Shown: positions 16,001 to 24,065 of the stretch, piece by piece | How the letters are laid out: each line of letters starts with the position of its first letter | How positions within the stretch are numbered: position 1 is the stretch's first letter | Source of the DNA: Candidatus Bacteroides pullicola | GTDB taxonomy: Bacteria > Bacteroidota > Bacteroidia > Bacteroidales > Bacteroidaceae | NCBI GenBank assembly: GCA_019115825.1 | Contig: DXCV01000017.1 | Coordinates: 1-35,996 of the forward strand | Direction of reading: 5' to 3' | Length of the DNA stretch: 35,996 nt | Position numbers and translations under genes: made by a program | The notes under the pieces: generated by a model | What the model was told of the DNA's origin: nothing | Database searches by the model: none | The model's input: the letters and a program-made list of their open reading frames with translations, nothing else

Positions 16001-16031
16001 CAAAGAACACGATTTTTATCCGAATAAGCAA
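16001..16031 (-). promoter_or_regulatory. Possible kbl promoter
   Basis: On the minus strand TTG (16031-16029) is followed after 20 bp by GTTCTTTG (16008-16001). The spacing is right, but the -7 element lacks the leading TA. It lies 28 bp before the kbl start. Confidence 0.35.
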
Positions 16032-16083
16032 GTTTTCCGGGAAGAATTGTTGGGAAAGCTATGAAAGAATCAAAAAAAGTGCG

Positions 16084-16091
16084 TATCTTCG
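16084..16091 (+). promoter_or_regulatory. Possible -7 element for the threonine dehydrogenase operon
   Basis: TATCTTCG is one mismatch from TAnnTTTG and lies 28 bp before ATG 16120. It sits in a small palindrome GTGCGTATCTTCGCAC. No properly spaced -33 element is seen. Confidence 0.4.
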
Positions 16092-16119
16092 CACAAATTC
16101 TAAAAACATCACTGAAGTT

Positions 16120-17076
16120 ATGAAGAACATATTAGTTATCGGCTCTACAGGGCAGATTGGCTCTGAGCTAACCATGGAACTGAGAAAAAGATATGGTAAT
16201 GAACACGTTGTGGCCGGCTACATCGTAGGCGCCGAGCCCAAGGGTGAACTGTTGGAATCCGGCCCCTCCGCCAGAACTAACGTGACTGACCGCCAGTCAT
16301 TGGAAATGGCCGTGAAAGAATATCACATCGACACCATCTACAACCTGGCCGCCCTGCTTTCCGTAGTGGCTGAAAGCCGTCCTTCGATGGCTTGGAAAAT
16401 CGGCATCGACGGTTTGTGGAATGTGCTGGAAGTGGCACGCGAGCACGAATGCGCCGTCTTCACCCCCAGCTCCATCGGCTCTTTCGGCGAATCTACGCCC
16501 CACATCAAGACGCCGCAAGACACCGTCCAGCGCCCGCGCACCATGTATGGCATCACCAAAGTGACCACCGAGTTGCTGAGCGACTATTACTATACTAAAT
16601 ATGGTGTAGACACGCGCGCCGTGCGTTTCCCCGGCATCATCTCCAACGTCACCCTGCCCGGTGGAGGTACCACGGATTATGCCGTGGAAATCTTCTACGC
16701 CGCAGTGAAAGGCGAAAAGTTCATCTGCCCCGTCAAGCCCGGCACCTACATGGACATGATGTACATGCCCGACGCACTCAATGCCGCCATCTCCTTGATG
16801 GAAGCCGCTCCCGCCCGCCTGAAACACCGCAATGCGTTCAACATCGCCTCGATGAGCTTCGACCCCGAAGAAATCTACCAGATGATTAAGAAATACGTGC
16901 CCGACTTCGAGATGGAGTATCAAATCGACCCGCTGAAGCAGGCTATCGCCGACAGTTGGCCGGATTGCCTGGACGACACCTGCGCCCGCGAGGAGTGGGA
17001 TTGGAAACCGAAGTACGACTTGGAATCCATGACCGTGGACATGCTCGAGAAACTTCGTGCAAAACTGAACAAATAA
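16120..17076 (+). CDS. L-threonine 3-dehydrogenase, SDR type
   Basis: A 318-residue extended short-chain dehydrogenase. It has a Rossmann motif VIGSTGQIGSEL (GxxGxxG, residues 6-17), the substrate-loop NLAALLSVVAESRP, SSIGSFGESTP, and the catalytic pair Y143-GIT-K147. RFPGIISNVTLPGGGTTDYA and KPGTYMDMMYMPDALNA match SDR-type threonine dehydrogenases, which oxidise L-threonine to 2-amino-3-oxobutyrate with NAD+. The start is ATG 16120. The same frame stays open far upstream, but that part is antisense to kbl. It is divergent from kbl, its pathway partner, and is first in a four-gene run with the DUF4348 lipoprotein (8-bp gap), murB and the MBL hydrolase. Confidence 0.9.
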   Translation: MKNILVIGSTGQIGSELTMELRKRYGNEHVVAGYIVGAEPKGELLESGPSARTNVTDRQSLEMAVKEYHIDTIYNLAALLSVVAESRPSMAWKIGIDGLWNVLEVAREHECAVFTPSSIGSFGESTPHIKTPQDTVQRPRTMYGITKVTTELLSDYYYTKYGVDTRAVRFPGIISNVTLPGGGTTDYAVEIFYAAVKGEKFICPVKPGTYMDMMYMPDALNAAISLMEAAPARLKHRNAFNIASMSFDPEEIYQMIKKYVPDFEMEYQIDPLKQAIADSWPDCLDDTCAREEWDWKPKYDLESMTVDMLEKLRAKLNK

Positions 17077-17084
17077 GGCTGACA

Positions 17085-17936
17085 ATGAAGAAACTTGTGG
17101 CCGGATGCCTGTTTCTTGCCCTCTGCGCCGCCTCGTGCGGCCAGGGGAAAGGGACAAAAGGACCTTTTACGGCGCTCACGCAGATGGTTGATTCGATGAA
17201 GACACCGTCGGACGACACGTCCGTCTCCCCCACCGAGGAGACGGACGAGCCGTTGGAAGCAGACGAACTGTTCGACGACTTCATCTTCAACTATGCTTCC
17301 AACCCCGTCCTCCAAAAGCAGCGCACCTCCTTCCCCCTGCCCTACGACAAGGACGGGAAACAGACGCGCATCGACAAAGACGCATGGAAGCACGACCGGC
17401 TCTTCACGGAGGAGAGCGTCTACACCCTCCTTTTCGACCGCGAACAGGACATGGACATCGTTGGCGACACCTCGCTCACTTCCGTCCAGGTGGAGTGGCT
17501 CTTCCTGCATGAGGCACGTATGCGGAAATATTATTTTGGTCGCACGCAAGGAATGTGGATGCTCGACTCCATCGTACAACAACGGCTGGCCATGAATGCC
17601 CCGGATGATTTTCTGGCCTTCTACACGCGCTTTGTGTCGGACAGCATCTACCAAAGCAAGCACATCCACTCGCCTTTGCATTTCATCACTCTTGACCCCG
17701 ACGATGAGTTTTCCATCCTCGAAACCACTCTCGACCGGGAGCAATGGTATGCCTTCCGCCCGCAGATGCCTGCCAAATGGCTGACCAACATCTGCTACGG
17801 CCAGCGCAACGAAGCACGCTCGCGCACCAAGATACTGAAAGTGAACGGTATCGGAAACGGATACTCCAACGTATTCTACTTCCGCATCCGCCAAGGCGAA
17901 TGGGAATTATACAAATTCGAGGATACCAGCATATAA
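17085..17936 (+). CDS. DUF4348 family lipoprotein
   Basis: 283 residues from ATG 17085. The signal [18 protein letters not shown] ends in the lipobox CAASC (Cys 18). A linker rich in Thr/Glu/Asp (about 40-60) precedes the conserved body: [59 protein letters not shown], and a C-terminal [20 protein letters not shown]. The body fits DUF4348, a Bacteroidetes family of unknown function with a fold I expect to be NTF2- or cystatin-like because of the C-terminal W/E-L-Y strand. It is probably surface- or periplasm-facing. It lies 8 bp after the dehydrogenase and 13 bp before murB. Confidence 0.75.
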   Translation: MKKLVAGCLFLALCAASCGQGKGTKGPFTALTQMVDSMKTPSDDTSVSPTEETDEPLEADELFDDFIFNYASNPVLQKQRTSFPLPYDKDGKQTRIDKDAWKHDRLFTEESVYTLLFDREQDMDIVGDTSLTSVQVEWLFLHEARMRKYYFGRTQGMWMLDSIVQQRLAMNAPDDFLAFYTRFVSDSIYQSKHIHSPLHFITLDPDDEFSILETTLDREQWYAFRPQMPAKWLTNICYGQRNEARSRTKILKVNGIGNGYSNVFYFRIRQGEWELYKFEDTSI

Positions 17937-17949
17937 TTATTGTATAGTA

Positions 17950-18942
17950 ATGAAGAACTTTCCGCTACGCGCACATAACACTTTCGGCTTAGAGGTATAT
18001 GCCCACCGCTTCCTGGAGTATGCCTCCGAGGAAGAACTGGCCACCTTGATACACACCGGGCAAATCGGCACACCCTACCTGCATATCGGCGCCGGCAGCA
18101 ACCTGTTGTTCACGGACAACTATCCAGGCACCATCCTCCACTCGCGCATACTGGGCATATCCGTTACCCACGAAGATGCCGACTCCGTTTGCCTCCGGGT
18201 AGGTGCAGGCGTGGTATGGGACGACTTCGTACGCCTATGTGTAGAAAAGGGATGGCAAGGCGCGGAGAACCTTTCCCTCATCCCCGGCGAGGTGGGAGCG
18301 GCGGCCGTACAAAACATCGGGGCGTACGGCGTAGAGGCTAAAGACATCATCACTTCGGTAGAAACACTCGATTCGTCCGGACATGAACAAACCTATCAGG
18401 TGGAAGAATGTGCTTACGCCTACCGTAGAAGCTTGTTCAAACGCCCGGAAATGAAGTCGGTGTTCATCACCCGGGTCAATTTCCGGCTGAACAAAACACC
18501 CCGTTTCCATTTGGATTACGGCGCTCTTCGCGAAGCCTTGAACGGACAGACGCCCACCCTATCCCTTGTGCGCAATGCCATCATCCACATCCGCCAGAGC
18601 AAATTGCCCGACCCCAAGGAGCTGGGCAATGCCGGAAGTTTCTTCATGAATCCCGTCATTCCCCGCGCCCAATTTGAGCAACTCCAAGCAACGCACCCTG
18701 CCATCCCCCACTATGATGTGGACGAGCATTTGGTAAAGGTACCCGCCGGATGGCTCATTGAGCAATGCGGATGGAAAGGACGCAGCCTGGGTCCTGCCGC
18801 AGTATATGACAAGCAAGCCTTGGTTTTGGTCAACACCGGCGGAGCCACCGGAAGCGACATTGCACGTCTGGCAGAAGCCGTGCAAGCTTCTGTCCGTGAG
18901 AAATTCAACATCAACATCCAACCTGAAGTGATATTCGTATGA
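17950..18942 (+). CDS. murB: UDP-N-acetylmuramate dehydrogenase
   Basis: A 330-residue flavoprotein. The FAD-binding part has [20 protein letters not shown] and [20 protein letters not shown] with [25 protein letters not shown] is the type I (E. coli-like) tyrosine-loop region. The proton-donor Ser is in [10 protein letters not shown], and the C-terminal Glu is in NIQPEVIFV. MurB reduces UDP-GlcNAc-enolpyruvate to UDP-MurNAc with NADPH, the second committed step of peptidoglycan synthesis. It lies 13 bp after the DUF4348 gene and overlaps the MBL gene by 4 bp (ATGA). Confidence 0.96.
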   Translation: MKNFPLRAHNTFGLEVYAHRFLEYASEEELATLIHTGQIGTPYLHIGAGSNLLFTDNYPGTILHSRILGISVTHEDADSVCLRVGAGVVWDDFVRLCVEKGWQGAENLSLIPGEVGAAAVQNIGAYGVEAKDIITSVETLDSSGHEQTYQVEECAYAYRRSLFKRPEMKSVFITRVNFRLNKTPRFHLDYGALREALNGQTPTLSLVRNAIIHIRQSKLPDPKELGNAGSFFMNPVIPRAQFEQLQATHPAIPHYDVDEHLVKVPAGWLIEQCGWKGRSLGPAAVYDKQALVLVNTGGATGSDIARLAEAVQASVREKFNINIQPEVIFV

Positions 18943-19712
18943 AGATAACTCTATTAGGAAGCGGAACCTCGACAGGCGTACCCGAAGTGGGATGCACCTG
19001 CCCCGTATGCACCTCATCCGATCCGCACGACAAACGTCTGCGCACATCAGCCATGGTGGATGCCGGTGATACCCGCCTGCTCATTGATTGCGGCCCTGAT
19101 TTTCGCGAACAGATGCTGCGCCTGGCTGACTTCCGGCAAATCGACGCCGTGCTCATCACCCACGAGCATTATGACCACGTCGGCGGCTTGGACGACCTCC
19201 GTCCTTTCTGCCGATTCGGGGAGATTCCTCTCTATGCCGAGCACTACACCGGCGAAGACCTGCGCCAACGGATGCCCTACTGCCTAATTGACCGCATCTA
19301 CCCAGGCGTGCCCCGCATCTACCTGCAAGATGCCGATCCGGGAAAAGCCTTCTTCGTCAAACACACCGAAGTGATGCCTTTCAGGGTGATGCACGGACGT
19401 TTGCCCATATTGGGGTACCGCATCGGGAAAAAACTGGGATATGTAACAGACATGCTCACCATGCCCGATGAATCCTACGAATGCCTGAAAGGTGTGGAGA
19501 TACTTATAATGAACGCCTTACGCACCAAACCACACCCCACTCATCAAAGCATCTCCGAAGCCTTGCAAGCCGCCGGGCGCATTGGAGCCAAAGAGACCTA
19601 CCTGGTGCACATGAGCCACCATGCCGGTCTTCATGCGGAAATAGAACACACCCTCCCCCCGCATATTCACTTCGCTTACGATGGATTGGAAATAAATACC
19701 GAAACTTTCTGA
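18939..19712 (+). CDS. MBL-fold metallo-hydrolase (PhnP-like)
   Basis: A 257-residue metallo-beta-lactamase fold protein. It starts [20 protein letters not shown] and carries a Cys pair (GCTCPVC), then [12 protein letters not shown], the metal motif [12 protein letters not shown] (HxHxDH), and a late His in [10 protein letters not shown]. The N-terminal GTS-G-P and CxCxxC block resembles PhnP, a cyclic phosphodiesterase with an extra zinc site. The related Bacteroidetes proteins are generally uncharacterised. No phn genes are nearby, so a housekeeping phosphodiesterase role is only a guess. The gene overlaps murB by 4 bp and is the last of its run. Confidence 0.88.
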   Translation: MKITLLGSGTSTGVPEVGCTCPVCTSSDPHDKRLRTSAMVDAGDTRLLIDCGPDFREQMLRLADFRQIDAVLITHEHYDHVGGLDDLRPFCRFGEIPLYAEHYTGEDLRQRMPYCLIDRIYPGVPRIYLQDADPGKAFFVKHTEVMPFRVMHGRLPILGYRIGKKLGYVTDMLTMPDESYECLKGVEILIMNALRTKPHPTHQSISEALQAAGRIGAKETYLVHMSHHAGLHAEIEHTLPPHIHFAYDGLEINTETF

Positions 19713-19721
19713 AACATTTGT

Positions 19722-19752
19722 TTTGTTTTATTAGCGAAATTTGCTAACTTTG
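19722..19752 (+). promoter_or_regulatory. Bacteroides-type promoter for the 19777 gene
   Basis: TTTG (19722-19725), a 19-bp spacer, and TAACTTTG (19745-19752) match the -33/-7 consensus exactly. The ATG at 19777 is 24 bp further on. Confidence 0.8.
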
Positions 19753-19776
19753 CCACGCAACTCTTCGAGGACTGTT

Positions 19777-21432
19777 ATGAAATTATCGCTTTCCATAAAA
19801 ATAGTTGTAGCGGTATCCATTGCGTTGCTTTGCGCAGGGATAGCGTTGTTTTCATTCATGCGGATCAACGCTGTGGAGCAACGCAAGGATTTCGACCTCT
19901 ACACGCTCGTGCCGCAAGATGCCGTGGCCGTGTTCGAGACTGGACAACTGGTGGAAACCTTGGAAGCCATGAACCAGATGGAATGCACCAAGGAGGGACA
20001 CACGCTGCACGTATCGGAGTTATTCAGCACGTTAAGAACCTACCTCAATTCCCTGATGACAGAAGCTCCACACGCCTTGAGCAAACAGATGAACAAGGTG
20101 CTTATCAGCTTCCATGGCCCCCATACGGACACCGACCAAGTGCTGTATTGCTCGTTGGGCACGGGCGACAAGGAGTTAGTCGAGCATTTCATCGGGAAAT
20201 ATAGTGCCCCCTCCTTTCCGGTGAAAACATCCGAATATCGCGGTCGGGAAATCAGCATCTATCCCATGAGAAATGGACAATTCCTTGCCGTCTGCCTGGC
20301 CAAAGATTTCCTGGCCATCAGTTTCCAAAAACGCCTTTTGGAGCGTGCCATCGACGCCAAGAGTGATGCGTGCGCTCTCACCGACGACTCTACATTCAAA
20401 GCCTTGCACAAAAACAAGTTGCGCGACGTGGAGGCAACGCTTTATGTACGAACCGGCTCCGTCGCCATGGGGCAGCCGTCGGACACGTTACGTCCCGTCC
20501 TCAATCTGAGCGAATGGATAGAGTTCGACCTGAAATTCACCAGACAAGCCCTCTATGCCGCCGGCATCAACCACGACAAGGCAGGGACTTCAAGCTTGGT
20601 CAACGCCCTGCACACCCAAACGTGCATTTCCGGATTTCCTCATAAGCATCTGCCCAGCTCCAGTATCCTGTACAGTCATTGGTCGATAGCCGAAAAGGAC
20701 AGCCTTTTTGCCCGGAAAAACTTCCCCGTGCCAGACGAATATCACCCCAACGCCTATACCGAAGCACGTGACCACGAGTTGGAAAACTACCTGCAAGCTT
20801 ACGCGGATACCATCCTACTGACCTGCATCTTTCAACCCCGTCACGCCGACACCCAGAAGCCTTGCGCCGTCACCATCATCCCGCTAAAGGATGAACGGAA
20901 AGCCCGCCAACGCTTCCTGTCATGGCTGGGCAGTGTCCCCCGCGAGCCTAATGCGCCGCCCCGTCCCCGGTTTGAGCCGGGATATAACCGCTATCCCCGC
21001 TCACGGGCTTACCGCAAGTACCTGATACCGCGCAACACGCTTACCACCCGAATGACCGGCTTCACGGACACCACCCTTTATACGTATGCCTGCTTCTACC
21101 GGGACAACCTGCTCATCGCTTCGGACGCACTGAGCCTGTCCGCCTACATGGATGCCATGGAGCGCGATGACTTGCTCCAAGACAGCCCTCTGCACGAAGC
21201 CTTGGCAGGCAGTTTGTCGCCATCTTACACCAGCTTGCTGATGGCCGATATGAGACAGATGCTGCAACAACCGGCTTCCTACGCACGCTTGCTGCCCACC
21301 TTCTTCCTACGTCATGCCAATTTTTTCAGCCATTTCATGCTGGCCGTCCAGTTCACCCGGCAAGACGGGGCAATATGCACCAACCTGACCCTGCTCTATA
21401 ACCCGGAAGATCTTGCAACAGGAAATGAATGA
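19777..21432 (+). CDS. Membrane-anchored protein of unknown function
   Basis: 551 residues from ATG 19777. The frame reaches back to a TTG at 19741, inside the promoter. A single N-terminal hydrophobic segment (IKIVVAVSIALLCAGIALFS, about 6-25) looks like an uncleaved anchor. The rest is probably periplasmic and beta-rich: YTLVPQDAVAVFETGQLVET near 39-58, VLISFHGPHTDTDQVLYCSL, FLAVCLAKDFLAISFQKRLL, then a later half with LYTYACFYRDNLLIASDALS and SYTSLLMADMRQML. The alternation of 'value of a quantity, then displayed strand' resembles DUF3352-like Bacteroidetes proteins, but I cannot confirm the family. It has its own promoter and a terminator, so it is a single-gene unit. No catalytic motif is seen. 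Confidence 0.65.
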   Translation: MKLSLSIKIVVAVSIALLCAGIALFSFMRINAVEQRKDFDLYTLVPQDAVAVFETGQLVETLEAMNQMECTKEGHTLHVSELFSTLRTYLNSLMTEAPHALSKQMNKVLISFHGPHTDTDQVLYCSLGTGDKELVEHFIGKYSAPSFPVKTSEYRGREISIYPMRNGQFLAVCLAKDFLAISFQKRLLERAIDAKSDACALTDDSTFKALHKNKLRDVEATLYVRTGSVAMGQPSDTLRPVLNLSEWIEFDLKFTRQALYAAGINHDKAGTSSLVNALHTQTCISGFPHKHLPSSSILYSHWSIAEKDSLFARKNFPVPDEYHPNAYTEARDHELENYLQAYADTILLTCIFQPRHADTQKPCAVTIIPLKDERKARQRFLSWLGSVPREPNAPPRPRFEPGYNRYPRSRAYRKYLIPRNTLTTRMTGFTDTTLYTYACFYRDNLLIASDALSLSAYMDAMERDDLLQDSPLHEALAGSLSPSYTSLLMADMRQMLQQPASYARLLPTFFLRHANFFSHFMLAVQFTRQDGAICTNLTLLYNPEDLATGNE

Positions 21433-21440
21433 CAACAACA

Positions 21441-21479
21441 AAAACGCGCCTCCAGCATAATAACCGGAAGCGCGCTTTT
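21441..21479. terminator. Bidirectional terminator
   Basis: Arms AAAACGCGCcTCC and GGAaGCGCGcTTTT pair around a loop of about 12 nt, with a T-run on each strand. It lies between the ends of two convergent genes (21432 and 21508) and can serve both. Confidence 0.8.
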
Positions 21480-21507
21480 ATCCCATTAAACTTTTTGCAC
21501 ATTCCTT

Positions 21508-21891
21508 TTAGAAAGGCAGATCATCCTTGGCATCCCCCGCCAAGAAATCCGGAGCCACCGTAGGAGCCGGAGGAGGAACCGGAGCACCCTGGACAGGCGC
21601 AGATGCAGCCGCCGTGGCAGGTTCCACTTTCCATGCCCGGATGCGATTGAACCAGCGGTCTTGCCACTGATTAGCATCGATGTCGAAAGAAACTTTCAAC
21701 TCTTGTCCCATCTGTATGTTGAATTGCGCAATCCTGTCCGCCCCGAAGACTTCAAAACACATCCGGCGCGGGTATTGCCCGCTCGCACTATCCTCGATAA
21801 CGTACTCCTGAGCTTTCCACTCATTTCCTGTCCGATTGGACACTCCCCCTTTTTCGGGAAGCACTGCAATGATTTTTCCGATAAATTCCAT
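21508..21891 (-). CDS. DUF3127 OB-fold-like protein with SSB-type acidic tip
   Basis: A 127-residue protein. Residues 1-90 fit DUF3127 (EFIGKIIAVLPEKGGVSNRT, then WKAQEYVIE, YPRRMCFEVFGADRIAQF, LKVSFDIDANQWQDRWFNRI and RAWKVE), a small beta-barrel family resembling single-strand-binding OB folds. A Pro/Ala-rich linker (about 93-115) leads to the final residues AKDDLPF, much like the SSB C-terminal tip (DDDIPF) that docks repair and replication proteins. It has the overall plan of SSB: OB core, flexible linker, acidic tip with terminal Phe. DNA binding has not been established for the family as far as I know. It stands alone, convergent with the 19777 gene and divergent from dnaN. TAACTTCG (minus, 21924-21917) is a possible -7 element. 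Confidence 0.8.
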   Translation of the reverse strand: MEFIGKIIAVLPEKGGVSNRTGNEWKAQEYVIEDSASGQYPRRMCFEVFGADRIAQFNIQMGQELKVSFDIDANQWQDRWFNRIRAWKVEPATAAASAPVQGAPVPPPAPTVAPDFLAGDAKDDLPF

Positions 21892-22091
21892 TGTTCTCTA
21901 TTTTTTGTTAACGCGGCGAAGTTACGATTTTTTAGGCATACTCGACCTATACACGATATTATTTCTTCAGATTTTGTCTATATCATTCAGATATGACTGC
22001 TAAATGCACCAAAGGCAATTTTACCCTTGGCGATAATCTTTGAAAAAGATATATTCTGTTGATTTTCGACAATTATTCCGCAGATTTTATA

Positions 22092-22099
22092 TAACTTTG
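22092..22099 (+). promoter_or_regulatory. -7 element for dnaN operon
   Basis: TAACTTTG is an exact TAnnTTTG, 44 bp before the dnaN ATG. No TTTG sits 19-21 bp upstream, so the -33 part is weak. The rest of the 252-bp gap 21892-22143 is AT-rich, and I see no other structure in it. Confidence 0.5.
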
Positions 22100-22143
22100 T
22101 CCGTTCAAAAAAACAAAGAAGTAAACTAAAAAAAGATATAGAT

Positions 22144-23268
22144 ATGAATTTCATCGTTTCAAGTTCGGCTCTTTCCGCCCATTTGCAAGGCATCAGCCGC
22201 GTCATCAACTCCAAGAATGCGCTGCCCATTCTGGATTGTTTCCTCTTTGAATTGCAGGACGGCGTCTTGACCGTCACCGTGTCCGACAGCGAGACCACCA
22301 TGGTGACCACGCTGGAAGTGGTGGAAAGCGATACCGACGGACGCTTCGCCATCGCCGCCCGTACGTTGCTGGACGCACTCAAGGAAATCCCCGAGCAACC
22401 CCTGACATTCGACATTGACCTCCACACCTTGGAGCTGACCATACAATACCAAAACGGAAAATATAACCTCGTGGGACAAAACGCCGACGAGTTCCCCACC
22501 CCCGCCGCACTGAGCGAAAATGCCGTCCGCGTGGACATGGACGCACAAATATTGATGAACGGCATCAACCGCGCCATCTTTGCTACTGCCGATGACGAGT
22601 TGCGCCCCGTGATGAACGGCATCTATTTCGACATCACCACCGAGAGCATCACCATGGTGGCCTCGGACGGACACAAGCTGGTGCGCAGCAAGACCACTGC
22701 CGCCCATGGCAACGAGCGGGCAGCTTTCATCCTCCCCAAGAAACCCGCCCTGCTCATGAAGAACATCCTGCCCAAAGAATCGGGGCAAGTGAGCATCGAG
22801 TTTGACGACCGCAACGCCGTCTTCACCCTGGCCAACTACCACATGTCCTGCCGGTTGATTGAAGGACGGTATCCCAACTACAACTCGGTGATTCCCAAGA
22901 GCAACCCGAACAAAATCACCATCGACCGCCAACAACTGGTCGGCGCATTGCGACGAGTATCCATCTTCTCCTCGCAAGCCAGCAGCCTCATCAAGCTGCG
23001 CATCGGTGCGGACAAGATGGTCATCAACGCCCAGGACATCGACTTCTCCACGTCAGCGGAAGAGGTTTTGGCTTGCCAATACGCGGGCACTCCCATGGAA
23101 ATCGGTTTCAAATCGACCTTCCTGATTGACATCCTTAACAATATCCCCTCGGACGAAGTGCTCATTGAGTTGGCCGATCCCTCGCGGGCTGGGGTTATCA
23201 CGCCCATCGAACAGGAAGAAGACGAGGATCTCCTGATGCTGCTCATGCCCATGATGTTGAATGATTAA
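22144..23268 (+). CDS. dnaN: DNA polymerase III subunit beta (sliding clamp)
   Basis: A 374-residue protein, the usual length. It has three clamp domains. Landmarks are GISRVINSKNALPILDCFLF (about 17-36), VGQNADEFPTPAAL, RPVMNGIYFDITTESITMVA, SDGHKLVRSKT, CRLIEGRYPNYNSVIP, RVSIFSSQASSLIKLRIG, and the C-terminal LLMLLMPMMLND, where the family normally has MP(M/V)R-L. The clamp encircles DNA and holds the replicative polymerase and repair proteins. It is the first gene of a six-gene operon and ends 19 bp before the exonuclease start. Confidence 0.97.
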   Translation: MNFIVSSSALSAHLQGISRVINSKNALPILDCFLFELQDGVLTVTVSDSETTMVTTLEVVESDTDGRFAIAARTLLDALKEIPEQPLTFDIDLHTLELTIQYQNGKYNLVGQNADEFPTPAALSENAVRVDMDAQILMNGINRAIFATADDELRPVMNGIYFDITTESITMVASDGHKLVRSKTTAAHGNERAAFILPKKPALLMKNILPKESGQVSIEFDDRNAVFTLANYHMSCRLIEGRYPNYNSVIPKSNPNKITIDRQQLVGALRRVSIFSSQASSLIKLRIGADKMVINAQDIDFSTSAEEVLACQYAGTPMEIGFKSTFLIDILNNIPSDEVLIELADPSRAGVITPIEQEEDEDLLMLLMPMMLND

Positions 23269-23287
23269 CTCCAAAGTGCCCACCCAA

Positions 23288-24058
23288 ATGAAACTGAATC
23301 TGAAGAACCCGCTCGTTTTTTTCGACCTGGAAACCACAGGTACCAACATTAACGCCGACCGCATCGTGGAACTCTGCTATCTGAAGGTCTACCCCAACGG
23401 CAACGAAGAGGCGAAAACCATGCGCATCAATCCAGGCATGCACATCCCCGAAGAAGCATCGGCCGTACACGGTATCTTCGATGAAGACGTCAAGGATTGC
23501 CCCACCTTCAAGGAAGTAGCGCGCAACATCGCCCGCGACATCGAAGGATGCGACCTTGCCGGATTCAACTCCAACCGCTTCGACATACCCGTGTTGGCAG
23601 AAGAATTCCTCCGCGCAGGCGTCGATGTTGACCTCGGCCGCCACAAATTCATTGATGTGCAGGTCATCTTCCATAAAATGGAGCAACGCACCCTCTCGGC
23701 CGCCTACAAGTTCTATTGCGGCAAGAACCTGGAAGACGCACACACCGCCGAAGCCGACACACGCGCCACCTACGAGGTCCTGATGGCTCAACTTGACCGC
23801 TATCCCGACCTGAAGAACGACGTTGCTTTCCTCTCCGAATACTCCAGCTTCAACCGCAATGTAGATTTTGCGGGACGCATGGTGTACAACGATGCCGGCG
23901 TGGAAGTCTTCAACTTCGGGAAATACAAGGGCACCCCCGTGGCTGAAGTGCTGAAAAAGGACCCCGGCTACTACAGCTGGATACTGAACAGCGACTTCAC
24001 CCTGAACACCAAAGCAATGCTTACCAAAATCCGCCTCCGCGAACTGACTCAACGATAA
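23288..24058 (+). CDS. 3'-5' exonuclease, DnaQ (DEDDh) family
   Basis: 256 residues from ATG 23288. An in-frame ATG at 23261 overlaps dnaN and would add nine poorly typical residues. The DEDDh residues are visible: FFDLETTG (first D and E), AGFNSNRFDIPVL (middle D), and H-TAEADTRATYEV (final H and D). A separate C-terminal segment, FNFGKYKGTPVAEVLKKDPG followed by YYSWIL, is the ExoX-type C-terminal domain. The family trims 3' ends of DNA. It could act as a proofreading epsilon subunit, and its place directly after dnaN supports a replication or repair role. The coaBC gene begins 7 bp after it. Confidence 0.9.
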   Translation: MKLNLKNPLVFFDLETTGTNINADRIVELCYLKVYPNGNEEAKTMRINPGMHIPEEASAVHGIFDEDVKDCPTFKEVARNIARDIEGCDLAGFNSNRFDIPVLAEEFLRAGVDVDLGRHKFIDVQVIFHKMEQRTLSAAYKFYCGKNLEDAHTAEADTRATYEVLMAQLDRYPDLKNDVAFLSEYSSFNRNVDFAGRMVYNDAGVEVFNFGKYKGTPVAEVLKKDPGYYSWILNSDFTLNTKAMLTKIRLRELTQR

Positions 24059-24065
24059 GAGAACC

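Noticed and set aside
14629..16119. An open frame of about 490 codons upstream of, and in frame with, the threonine dehydrogenase
   Set aside because: It is antisense to kbl over nearly its full length. Its translation is His/Val-rich shadow sequence, and the ATG at 16120 begins the real Rossmann motif.
16297..17894. Long minus-strand ORFs (286 and 324 residues) opposite the dehydrogenase and DUF4348 genes
   Set aside because: The plus-strand genes have clear domains and starts, and the antisense translations have no motif. Such ORFs are expected from GC-rich codon use.
22159..22977. A 272-codon minus-strand ORF inside dnaN
   Set aside because: dnaN is unambiguous over the whole span, and the antisense product shows no domain.
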